64,000 bases of DNA from Ceratodon purpureus. Lineage: Eukaryota > Streptophyta > Bryopsida > Pseudoditrichales > Ditrichaceae. Every line of letters starts with the position of its first letter. Position 1 is the stretch's first letter. Location of the stretch: assembly GCA_014871385.1 (NCBI GenBank), contig CM026431.1:729739-793738 (forward strand), in the 5' to 3' direction. The notes under the pieces are model-generated. The model was not told where the DNA came from and ran no database searches. It worked only from the letters and a program-made list of their open reading frames with translations. The position numbers were made by a program, and so were the translations under genes. Below are positions 1-10,212 of the stretch, piece after piece.

Positions 1-30
1 ACTTATTGCTACTCTAGCTTCCCCACCTTT

Positions 31-108
31 TTTTTTTTTTTTTTTGAAGCAAATGAACGGAATTCATTGCAAAGGAAAAAGAAAAAACAACGGCCCTCAT
101 CGGACGCT
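31..108 (-). mobile_element. Short retroposon tail (minus) with target duplication
   Basis: A T-run followed by GAAGCAAATGAACGG sits between two copies of TTCCCCACCTTT (19-30 and 109-120). This is the footprint of target-primed retroposition, with the poly(A) tail on the minus strand. Only 78 bp was inserted, so it is a strongly 5'-truncated LINE end or a SINE. The same T-run plus GAAG start occurs at 21656. Confidence 0.55.
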
Positions 109-155
109 TTCCCCACCTTTCTCCCTCCCATCCTCCAATCTTCGAAAAGGCGTTA

Positions 156-531
156 GAGCATCTACAGCGGTGGTCTTCAAGCCGGGCTCACCGAAGGAGC
201 CTTGACGCGGCCTCAACGCGCGTGGAGGAAGGCCAGCTTGAGAGTCCCGCAACGGTGCCCTTCAACACTCACTCTTCAAGCTTCAACGTGATGACACGTA
301 CGTGGCTGGGACTCCCCAGATTGAGTTTCTTGTCTCGAAGTCTGCTCCTGAGAGCCGTTATTCACGCCCAAGGGCCCTTGCTTGACTCTGGAGGTGCCAG
401 GGCCCTCAAGTAATTTTAGCGGGCCCTCAATCCTTAAATCACGCTTTGGAGCAACGGTGCGGGACGGTTTGACCTCCGGCCCCTTCAAAGTCTCATGTTC
501 GAAGGCTTGAAGACCACCGCTGTAGATGCTC
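156..531. mobile_element. Tourist-like MITE, PIF/Harbinger type, TSD TTA
   Basis: Terminal inverted repeats begin GAGCATCTACAGCGGTGGTC; the 28-bp left arm (156-183) matches the right arm (504-531) perfectly. Both sides carry the trinucleotide TTA (153-155 and 532-534), the usual target duplication of PIF/Harbinger elements. The 376-bp body has no credible coding sequence. GAGCATCT ends are common in plant Tourist-like MITEs. The window also holds two decayed PIF/Harbinger coding elements, at 26.4-29.0 and 53.6-56.6 kb. Confidence 0.85.
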
Positions 532-534
532 TTA

Positions 535-871
535 TACTGTACAGGACAGGTGCAAGGAATGGGGCAGCCTGCCAAAGTGGCAGAGAAAAGGAAAAGGGGG
601 GACAGTCAGGGACATCATCCTTTAGAAAAAGGGGGCTGGTGCTGAGTGGGACATGAGAGATGAGTGATCTATTGGGCTCTGGGGGTTCGCCCAAAACCCA
701 GCATCTCAATCTCATGTGGGAGTTAACTTATTTGCTGATACACTTTCTACGCCACTTGCAAAAGTTTCTCCAAAAGCAACGTACCCTAAGTGAAGTTACT
801 CCCACCTGTGACCTGTTGTCTTACTTCCCTTTTTGCCCGACTTCCAGTCCCGACTCCAACACTAACTTACA

Positions 872-934
<63 letters not shown>

Positions 935-2154
935 CCCCTTCCAGTTACTTCTTTGATCAAATGTTGTGTGATTTCAGCATACCAATGTGAGTGTTTGGTA
1001 ATAATGCTATCCTTACACTTGGCTAAAGATCACTATCTTTAGCACACTATTATGTTGGAATTTAGTTGTGGACTTTGTAGAAGTTAAACCTCTTTCAAAT
1101 TGTGGGTGTGGAACTAGAGGTTTTTGGAGTGGGTTTAATTTTTAGAAAGAAAAGGTCATAAGTTGTCTTACAAGGTTTCTTCTAAAAGTCCAGGTTTTTT
1201 GAGCTTGAGTAATCCATCAATCAACTATTAAAACTATTATCAAAAACAAAATCACAATGTCGTCATTATGACATTTCTGATTTCAAAAATGTCATATCTT
1301 TTCATTTTCAGTTATCTATATACATTTGAAAATTTGCAAAGTCTGAATACATCAGAATCATTTACTTAGTTAGTTTAACCCCCAAAGGCACTTAGAGTAT
1401 TTTGAGCCAAAACTGCAAAAAACAAACCACCTATTAATAGGAACCTACTGATTTCTAAAATTCAACACAAAATGGAATATGTAACCGTAGGATCTTGTAC
1501 CTATCTTGTCTAAAAAGGTGTATACCAAATTAAAGCTCATTCCACCGTACATATGGCGAGATTATGTATTAGGTAACTGGAGAGAAGATGTCGGTTACTT
1601 AACATACCCAACATTATGGATTCGGCTTGAAGAAGGATTGGACGGCTAGAAAAATTGTAATCATCTCATTTTGTCAATAGATCTCAACTTGGGCCCACAA
1701 AAATAAGTTATTGTCTATGATTTGGCTACTCTTAGCCACTTGCATTGTAACAAATCAGCTCAAACTAGCCTTTTGCTAGATACAAGATTTGAACCCGTTG
1801 TAAAAGTTTTTTTTAACAGTGCCCCGACAGTATACCTAAGTTTTGATGCCCAAAAATTATAGCCAAAAATTATACATTGCAAACACATTTGATCTATGGA
1901 GCGTTTCGATGGACCCCGTGCAACATCATAGATATTGGATAAAATTTGTTAATTTTGAATGAAAAATGAAGATTGGATGTAATATTTTAGGTGGATTGAA
2001 AACTTATTTTGGATGCAATTTGAGTTATGGATGTTATTTGTCTTTTGGATGAAAAAATCATGAATGAAGACAATTCCTCTAGATGGAAACAATTAATTAG
2101 ATGAAAAAGGTCTATTGGATGAAAATATCATCAACGTATATGGATGAAAAATAT
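535..2154. other. Intergenic, no gene recognised; AT microsatellite
   Basis: AT-rich sequence with stop codons in all frames. It includes an (AT)n microsatellite at about 873-931. A TTAACCCCCAAAGG stretch near 1375 resembles the end of the TTAA-flanked family described at 12488. From about 1920 to 2160 there is a degenerate short-period repeat built on GGATGAAAA. The short ORFs here read through the microsatellite and are not credible genes. Confidence 0.6.
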
Positions 2155-2265
2155 TGGGTCCATTATTTGGCAAGTGCCTACCCTTTGAAATACAGTCTTG
2201 TCACTTTCTGCCCTTGTGAATGACTGGCAACTTATGCAGACAATGGAAGATTCTCATTGGTTACT
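2155..2265 (+). repeat. Dispersed repeat shared with 56.66-56.77 kb (inverted)
   Basis: The stretch reading CCATTATTTGGCAAGTGCC onward, through a CTTGTCACTTT block and the GACAATGGAAGA motif, recurs in reverse complement at about 56660-56775 with few differences. The full extent and class of this repeat are not visible; no terminal repeats were found. Confidence 0.6.
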
Positions 2266-2700
2266 AGATGCCCATATTTATAGCATATTTTTCTAAAATT
2301 CATAACTTTTGCATTGTAACTCCAAATGCTTTGAAATTTGTGCCATTGTAAAACTATTGTTGAAAACTATCTGTGGTAAAAATTTCATTAAATAATTAAA
2401 TTTTGGAACCTTAGAATAGCTTGCCATACGTGCTTGGTCGACAACATTGTGATCTCAAAGGTCTTTTGTGATTAAGAACCCTTACTTCAATGATGCTCAC
2501 ACAAAGGAAAGAGCCACACCATGAAGAAGAAGAACTTTTAAATTTTTGAAACATTTTCAAATTTTTGGCACAAGTGAAAAGCTTTACAGGGAAGGTGAAC
2601 TTTGCTGGTTTTGAACCACACTAAAGCAAGAGTGTTTTCTTTGATACTAGTGGGAGGTTGGATTCTATAAATGATCATTTTACTTACACTAACCAGTATA

Positions 2701-3056
2701 AGGTAGCGACACCCATTCCCGTGACTGCACCTGTTCCCATTTGCATACAGGACATCTCAATCCGAGGGACACTAATCTTGGGTGGTTGAAGAAATTTGCT
2801 TTTATAAGGAAATTTTCATGGCACAAGTTGGTTCTCCAAGTCACGGAATCAAGGCCATTTAGACATGGTCAAACTGTGCAAATCAATTTTAAACTTTGAC
2901 TGTTGATAACATACACAAATTTTACAATTTCATGACTTTTTCAATACATTCTAGATTAATATTTAATTGCCTTTCCCTTGGTATAATCACTTTTCATACT
3001 GCTCATTTAGAAGTATGATAATTAGCTTAAAGTCACGGGAATGGGTGTCGTTACCT
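2701..3056. mobile_element. MITE with AGGTAG ends, TSD TA (copy 1)
   Basis: The left end AGGTAGCGACACCCATTCCC and the reverse complement of the right end match over 26 bp with one mismatch. TA flanks both sides (2699-2700 and 3057-3058). The body is 356 bp and non-coding. Ends of the same AGGTAG type occur at 14793, 36930 and 41288. TA duplication suggests mobilisation by a Tc1/mariner-type transposase, which is inference. Confidence 0.8.
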
Positions 3057-3118
3057 TACATGGACAAGGTATATACTTTTGCAATTTCGGATCAGTGTGG
3101 AGGGATCACTGTAATGTA

Positions 3119-3346
3119 GTGCTACGAGCATTTTTCGGAGGGGCAGGGTTGATGAGCCCTTAGTTTTTGGTTTTTTATTTTAAAATTCCTCGGGGTGATC
3201 TCCTGCTGTAATTTGGGGCCGCACGTCCCATTTCTGAATTCAAAATTACCAAAAATGGCCTTGGGGGGGTCCAAATTGAAAATTTCAGGGTTTTGGAAGA
3301 AAAAAAGCCAACCAATGGGAGTGGCTCCTAAAAACGCTCGTAGCAC
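3119..3346. mobile_element. 228-bp MITE with GTGCTACGAGC ends, TSD TA
   Basis: Inverted termini GTGCTACGAGC (3119-3140 and 3325-3346) match over 22 bp with two mismatches and are flanked by TA on both sides. The body has no credible gene, although both strands stay open for about 75-90 codons. It lies 62 bp from the preceding MITE. Confidence 0.75.
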
Positions 3347-3348
3347 TA

Positions 3349-5555
3349 AAATAGATGGATCCAGTGTGGAGTGGAGGTGCCTATGTAACTTATACAGTAC
3401 ACATCTGTGTCACCTAAATCCAAAGGTCACCTTTTCAGTTTGTGTTTTCATTGCAGTGAAGTAGATTTTTCAGTTGTGTCCTAAAACTTTAAAGTGCATT
3501 CCTGTTACATCAGGGTTGTGTCACATTGGTAGTTGCAACATCAGGGTAACTTGATGTGGCAGTCACATTCATCTTTTTGAAAAATTAATCTGCCTAGTAG
3601 AGCAGTTTTCCATGTAATGTGTACTGTATTCCAAGTATGACAAAAGGTAATTTGAGCAATTCACTATCTAAAAAGGGCAAACATGCACTAACTTATGACT
3701 GATTCTGATGGAGGTGACAATTCACCAACAAAGTTTGCATAAAGGTCAAGAAGAAGGTAAGCCTGGTGGTGAAACATTACTCATGCAAGGGAAAGGCAAC
3801 TGCAATGGACCCTTCATTGAGCATGGTTCATTCAAAAGTATTCTACCAGCTGGCAGGCTCACCCTTCTTTCTTTTTGTCATCTCTATCCATATCAGAAGA
3901 TTTTTCTTACAAGTTTTCATTGTCAGTATACACTCCCTTTTGTTATTGTTCTTGTTTTTGCTTGGTTTTAAAAATAATTTAAACAGATCGTGGAGAACTT
4001 GCCCTCATCACAACAGTTTTTGCACGCTTCTAAAATCCCAAGCAATTGAGCTACCTCAGAGCATTTGCAGTGTGATAAAACACAACACCTCAGGCTGCAT
4101 TCAGCTGAGGGCAGAGCCAAGTTAGAGTGCACTGTAACACAATTTGAAGGTGATTCATTTCCAAAAACAATTAAGTACAAGCCCCTGGCCAGTTCTGGCC
4201 TGGTCAAAGTGTGTGTGCAAGAGAGTAAGTGCTAAATACACAATTAGGAAATGTACAAAACAAACACATTGCGGAGCACAGCGCAGCACAAAGGTACTAC
4301 AAGAAGGCCAAAGACAACCTTTGGTATGAAGTAACATTCCCGGAGAATGGACATTCTTTGAGGTTTCTCTACTGTGACTCCCACTAGTCTTCAAGCAATC
4401 TAGCCATCTCCCACCACTAGTGGAAAAGAGGGCACATTCCACCGGGGCAGTCTACCTTTGTGTGGAGCGGGGTGGAGTACAATGCGACTCAAATTATAGG
4501 AATTTGTGGTGATTGGTCGACAGAAGTTACTGGTTTTCTTTTTGGTCATGCCGGGGATAGTCATACCGCAGGTGGACTGAGTCCAGGTGGTGGGGTTATT
4601 GGCGGACCATACAGCTGACAATCCGATGGTGGTGGGGACTACCTAGAAGGACTATGATCCTCGTGGTGCATTCTGATCCTGGATTTTGATCCCGCGGGTG
4701 TCTGATACCCAACCCGGTGCGATGTTGAGGGTTGGATGGGTCCGGTCCTTTATATCACATGTTACCCTTACCGAGATGTCGTATCTAGAACCATGTAAAG
4801 TCTACGTCCAAACCGTAACCATGTACTGATATCCGGATAGGTCACAACCGAGTTGATGTTCGGATGCTAAGCTTTCAAACGACTTTTGAAACATCTAGAC
4901 TATTCCGCAGAGTATATTCGTCGTGACAACTCTCTCCATGATACAAGTTTCTCTGGCTGGATGTTTGGAGAAATTATCACTGTCTACGTAACGTGCTAGG
5001 AAGGGTGTGATTTGGACCTATATTCTACAATTGAGCACATGAAATCAGTAGTACAAGTTTAGGATCTAGCTAATACAAGTTGTACTCCAAAATCATTTGC
5101 GTAATTGAGATGATCCGAGCCCTGAAGTCATTAGGATTCTATTAGATTTCGACCCCATGCAGATCCTAAACTGTACCTAGACTTTATGATGACGTAAATC
5201 TTTAGTGTAGTATACTCATGCAATACAACTTGCCAATTGATTTGACATGCATTCTTTAGTGTAGAATGCTGTAGGGGTGTTGTAATCTCACGAGCTTTGT
5301 CTCCCTCATACAGAGGAGGAGGGAAGGCGACACCGCTTGTAATCGGATTTGTGAAGCCATGGTGCTGTCCACATTGTCTCTGAAGAAAATTGACAGATCA
5401 TGGAGTTGAGGACCATAATGGGGTGGTTGTCGGTGTTTCACTAGCACTGTGAATATAGAAAGCTCACATACCCCGACACTCCCGCACTAGCATGGCTAAT
5501 GCAGTACTCGCATTCCTTTGGTTGGAACGACGAATGCTAGTGTGAGATGCAGGAA
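3349..5555. other. Intergenic; isolated CACTA end, small palindrome
   Basis: No gene recognised. At 4415 a CACTAGTGGAAAAGAGGGCA sequence looks like one end of a CACTA-type element, but I found no partner end. At 5485-5542 CACTAGCAT and ATGCTAGTG form a 58-bp inverted pair. The interval from about 4.6 to 5.5 kb may be the eroded 3' part of the minus-strand retroelement to its right, but I see no protein similarity to prove it. Confidence 0.4.
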
Positions 5556-8061
5556 CTAGGCCGCATTACCGCAACACGGTGGTTGATCACCATAACTCCT
5601 TTGTTGACTACTGCCTGCCCTAGGGTTCGGTGGTCTCTGGTACCCTTGGCAGTAACTGTAAGTTGCTGCTGGTTTAGAAGCAGATACTTCATTGACACAA
5701 ACAGGTTCTTCTCCTTCCTTCTTCGCACCTGACCCCCTCTGATTGGCTGGGTTGTACCAACAGTTGGCATCATCATGGTCCAGTTTCTTACAAATTCCAA
5801 AGGCTTTCCTTGGAGCCTCCTGGCCTGGTTCCTTCCTGGTCACTATGGCTGCCTTACTGCCGGTCTCCTCTTTCTTCACCTCAATCTTAGTGGATTTACC
5901 ACAAGAGTCAGTGCAGCTTTCCTCGCATCTCAAGGCTGCATCCACTAACTCTGTCAAGCTCTTGACTAATGCTACACTGGTAGTAATCTTGATATACTCC
6001 AGTAGTCCTGCTCAAAAATTCGTAATTCTAAATTCTTCTCCTGGATCAGATTGAAGACATTTGATTAGTGTCATAAACCGATTATAGTAATCTTGTACCT
6101 TCTCTCTGTCCCCCTGTTTGAAGGACTTCAATTCCCTATATACTGCCTCATTTGTGGTCTGATCTCTGTACCTCCTCCTGAAAGCAGCTTTAACATCCTC
6201 CCATGAGCAGTAGACATGGTTCTCCAGGAAATTCTCATACCATGCACCAACCTTGTCCAACAAAGTGGTACCCATCAGGTTAATTATCACCTGCTCATCT
6301 GTTTCTCCATTGTGCCATAGGGTCCTCTCAAACCGCCGTATATGAGCATCTGGATTCGTCCCCTCCCTGTACTTGGAGTAGGTCAGCGGCTTCCTCTGTG
6401 CCACAAGGACTGGTCCTATCACTGGTGGTACTCTGGGTCTAGCGGCTGGTGGGTAGGCTGGTGGACCATGCCTCACTGGATAACTGCTGTCCACTGTATC
6501 CCTTGGTAGTCCTATTCCTGCAGGTGGCCTAGTATCATACGGCATCCCTCTCATTATCTCTGCTGGCCTTCGATATCTTGTTCTTGTATCAGGAACTCCT
6601 GCTCCGGCTTCTGCTCCTCCGCTTGGCCAGTATGCAATTCTCTTGACTTCTGGTCTGTACTCGTCCCTTGTGAGGTGATCCACATAGGTAGAATGTACCC
6701 CTCCTCCTCCTGTTGGGCTCACCCGAGTCCTCGAGGTTGGAAAATGGTCTGTCCCTGGTCTTCCTGGTATAGCAGATGTAGTGTAGGGTGCTCCCATCAA
6801 TTCTGCTTCCCTCAACTGACCTGGTCTGTCCCCCTCGGCCACTGAATGATCATATCCTGCCCACGGATCCGCCCTTGGTTTGGCCTGGAGTTTCTGGCTC
6901 TCATCCCTCAGTATCTCCTGCCATTTGAAAAGGGTCGCTTCCCGGGTAACTTCTTTCATCTCTTCCTCCTTCTTCTTCTGGTCCTCCAATCTCTGTGCCT
7001 CTTGTAATAAACGCAGAGCCTCCTGCCTTAGCAAGTCTTGCTGCATTGCTTCTTTTCTTTCAGCAGCCTGCTTCATTTCCTCCCTTCTTTGAGCCTCCTG
7101 CCAGGTTCTAAGAGCCTCATGTCTCTGTTTCTCCTGGTCCTGCTCTTCAAGTCTCTTTGTTTCCTGCCATAGCTTCATGGCTTCCTTCAGTTTAATCTCC
7201 TCCCGATTCTTTTCTTCCCAAGCCTCCATTGTTTCTCTGAACCTGGCTGCCTGGCCTAGCTCCTCCATTTGCCTCCTGTACAGGTCCTCTGTTCCCTGCT
7301 GGTTTCTTCGCTCTCTCTCTGCTTGCCTCCTAGCTTGCTATTGGGCCTTTAACTCCTCCAGCTGTCTTCTGTCCTCCTCATCTTCCTCCAGCTCCATTCC
7401 TTGGAACAGCTCTTGTACAAAATGTACCACAGGTCTCCTGGGATTCACTTGTGCTGGCTTACCCGTCTTGTACATTTCTGACAGGTTACTGCTCCTATCT
7501 GTACTCTATCCCCAGTGTAAACTTCTTCCAACTTTTTCTTCAGCGTTTCCAATGTCTCGACCAAATCACCTGGTGTTTTCTCCCGTGGTCTCGGTGTGTC
7601 TGGTCTGCTGCCTCCTTTCTTTTCCTCCTCCCGGTAATGGTCATATGCTGATGCCATTTTGGTATGGGGGTTCCAGCAATGCTGTGTGTCTCCTTCACCT
7701 GGCCTTGGAAATTCCCTCCTACTGGTCGTGGGTGATAGTGGATGTCCCTTATACTTCCAAATTTCTTCCTCATCCTCCTGCCAATTCTTGAAGCTTGAGC
7801 CGGTTCTCCTCTTGCTAACCATGTCCTCCTGCTTACTCCAAGTAATGTATCCTGGCTCAAATTTTCTCCTACCAGGTCCATGTCAATCAGGTCCTTAGTT
7901 CTCCCTTTAGCTATGATTTCTTCTGAACTCAATTGTCCTCCCATCGGTTTTCCTACTTCTGCTACTGCTCTTTGCTCTCTGAGTTCGTACCTTGCTAACC
8001 GTTCTACTGCTTGTCTCCTCGCTATCTCCTCCTTGTCCCACCCTGGGTATTCTCTATCCAT
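5556..8061 (-). pseudogene. Retrotransposon gag polyprotein, minus strand, broken
   Basis: This is a Ty3-type gag with a long Glu/Arg/Gln-rich coiled coil (about 7270-6880), a Pro/Arg-rich linker, and the retrotransposon gag core (about 6400-6010) with motifs such as NPDAHIRRFER, WEDVKAAFRRRYRDQ and KVQDYYNRFM. A CCHC-like knuckle follows near 5790, but its first Cys is replaced by Phe (FGIC..H..C). The reading frame changes twice between 8061 and 7268. An in-frame TAG near 7338 interrupts the coiled coil. A TGA just after the gag core (about 6012) replaces the Arg codon expected from the related copy at 8.6 kb. The core is roughly half identical to that plus-strand copy, so they are different families of one clade. 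No protease, RT or integrase follows on this strand. Confidence 0.8.
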
Positions 8062-8463
8062 TTTTGTTCAGATAGCTGCTCTTCCCTTCGTACTCTCTGG
8101 TCAGGTGCTCTTCTGCTTCGGTTGGTGCTTCCAGTAACTGAGTCTGCTCCTTCAAAACTCCTGGGTAGGTGCTGACGGCTCTTGTCCTCAGCCCTCCTCT
8201 GATTTATCGGATGCTAGTCCTCCTGTTCCCTGGTTCCTGTCGAGTCCATCCCTTTGCCATCCTTCCACTTTGGTTCCTTTGAGACCTGTCAATCTTTACT
8301 ATCCATTACAGTTTTGCAAGCTTCTCCCATAGATTTTCTCCTGGTTCTTTACTGTCCATTCATTTTTGTTTTTAACTTTTCAGTTTTCTCATTTCTCATT
8401 TTTCTTCTTAAGCTACTTACTGTTTTCTTAACTTCTTTTTTACTGTTCGCATTTTAACCCTAA

Positions 8464-10212
8464 GAACAGCTTGAACGGGAGAAGAAGCAACTTGCACAAC
8501 TGCAGGACCTGCGGAAGGAACAACAAAGGAGGCAAATTCAAGGGCAGACTGAGGGGATCACTACAAGGCCCCCGTATCTATTTACTCCCGCACCAGAGAT
8601 ATCGGTGGACAGGAGCGCATCTAGACCACTTCCTGCAGCGACTTCCTCGACCGCACATCGGCTTCCAGGATACGTGGATCATCTTACAGGCAATGTGTAC
8701 CAGTCTACGCACCCGACTCAGTTAGCAGGATATCCCTGGGAATCAGCAGAGCCGACCTTTAGAGCTGCACTCCCTGGAACTACCCACGTGGGCCGGCCTA
8801 TAGTCACGCCACTGTTTGGCGCACATGTCGGCTATAGTACCATCGTAGTTTCCGCAGGTTCACACGTTGCGCCATCTGTTCCGCACATCGGGGCGCATTA
8901 TCCAGTGACACCAGTGGTGCATACTTCGGTATTACCAGTCGGGCGCACAGCCGACTTTAGATCAGCTCCTCCACATCCACCTATCAGCACACAGCAAAAA
9001 CAGTTACCGTACAGAGCCTACAAGGAGGGATGTGATCCTGATGCACATCTCAGATATTTTGACAAGTGCGCTTGGTTCAATGGTGAGACGGATGAAACGG
9101 TCATCATCACACTATTTGGAACCACCCTAGTAGACAAGGCCCAGTGCTGGTTTGATGATTGGCTGGACCATCATCGATACGGAACTTGGGAGGAGGCTAA
9201 GGCGGCATTTAAGTTGCGGTATAGAGAACAAGACTCAGATGAGCAGGTGTACATGACGCTGCGGACTTTCAAACAGGGTGAAGGGGAGAAAGTCCAGGAC
9301 TATTACGAGCGCTTCATGAAACTCGTCAAGTGTCTTCAAACTGAGGTGGGTGAAGGATTTAAATTGACGTATTTTAGGGCAGGACTGTTGGATTACTTGA
9401 AGGTGACGACCAGCAGTTCTATAGCCAACACCTTGACGGAACTGAAGGAGTTAGCACGACGCTGCGAGACCAACTATACAGATGCTTCAGGGAAGAACCT
9501 GTACTTTCAGCCTAAGAGGACAGAGCCGACCAATAGCCGGTCTACTACCACGCCAGTCCCGACAGTCGGAGCCGACACTGCCAACCGGAGATTTTGCACA
9601 GTGTGCAAGAAATTTGGACATGAGGATGGGTACTGCTTCTTCAATCCAGCCAACCCCAACAACCGACTTCCCCGACCAGAAGACAAACCGACGGTGGGAG
9701 TCAACGCCGTCTCCGCTCATGAACAGGCCAACAGCTCTGGGAAGCTTGTCACCAGCCGACCTGGGGGATATCAGAATGGCGGTTCTAGCAGAAATGATGC
9801 CTGCTACCTCTGTTTGGGCACTGGTCATCAAATGCGTAACTGTCCATTACGATTGAAGTTTCAGCAGTTACGGGCTTCTGAAAAACACTGTACTCATACT
9901 GTCGGTGTCAATAGTGTGGATTTGCGAGAGCTAGAGGTTCCGGAGGTGGTAGTCACACTGACCGGAGCAGCCAGGGTGAAGGCTGGTCTACCCTCGGAAG
10001 ATAAGGAAGTTAACGGGCCAGAACCAAGACAGCCTAAAATGAAGGCTGATTGGGAGAAGAAGGAGAGTGTTCGGAAGGAGTTCATTTCCTTCACAGCAGA
10101 GATAGACACGGAGAATGAGCTGGCTTGTCAAGCTGAGCAGGAAATCCGGAAGTCGGCTAGGGCCGACTTGGCAGCCAATGCTCCTGCAGGACCAATTTTG
10201 GATGGTGACTAG
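8464..10212 (+). CDS. Retrotransposon gag, 5'-truncated, plus strand
   Basis: The frame is open from an in-frame TAA at 8461 and has no ATG before the conserved part, so the N-terminus is missing: it starts inside a coiled coil (LEREKKQLAQL). The gag core spans about 9000-9440 (PYRAYKEGCDPDAHLRYFD, WEEAKAAFKLRYREQ, KVQDYYERFMKLVKCLQ). Two CX2CX4HX4C zinc knuckles follow (CTVCKKFGHEDGYC near 9595 and CYLCLGTGHQMRNC near 9800), as expected for a nucleocapsid. The frame stops at a TAG at 10210-10212, and the same frame continues open into the protease region. The element lies head to head with the minus-strand gag; the two meet near 8461. Confidence 0.85.
   Translation, partial: EQLEREKKQLAQLQDLRKEQQRRQIQGQTEGITTRPPYLFTPAPEISVDRSASRPLPAATSSTAHRLPGYVDHLTGNVYQSTHPTQLAGYPWESAEPTFRAALPGTTHVGRPIVTPLFGAHVGYSTIVVSAGSHVAPSVPHIGAHYPVTPVVHTSVLPVGRTADFRSAPPHPPISTQQKQLPYRAYKEGCDPDAHLRYFDKCAWFNGETDETVIITLFGTTLVDKAQCWFDDWLDHHRYGTWEEAKAAFKLRYREQDSDEQVYMTLRTFKQGEGEKVQDYYERFMKLVKCLQTEVGEGFKLTYFRAGLLDYLKVTTSSSIANTLTELKELARRCETNYTDASGKNLYFQPKRTEPTNSRSTTTPVPTVGADTANRRFCTVCKKFGHEDGYCFFNPANPNNRLPRPEDKPTVGVNAVSAHEQANSSGKLVTSRPGGYQNGGSSRNDACYLCLGTGHQMRNCPLRLKFQQLRASEKHCTHTVGVNSVDLRELEVPEVVVTLTGAARVKAGLPSEDKEVNGPEPRQPKMKADWEKKESVRKEFISFTAEIDTENELACQAEQEIRKSARADLAANAPAGPILDGD

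Noticed and set aside
5485-5542. 58-bp CACTAGCAT / ATGCTAGTG inverted pair as a mini CACTA element
   Set aside because: Arms are only 9 bp, there is no 3-bp duplication, and nothing similar recurs.
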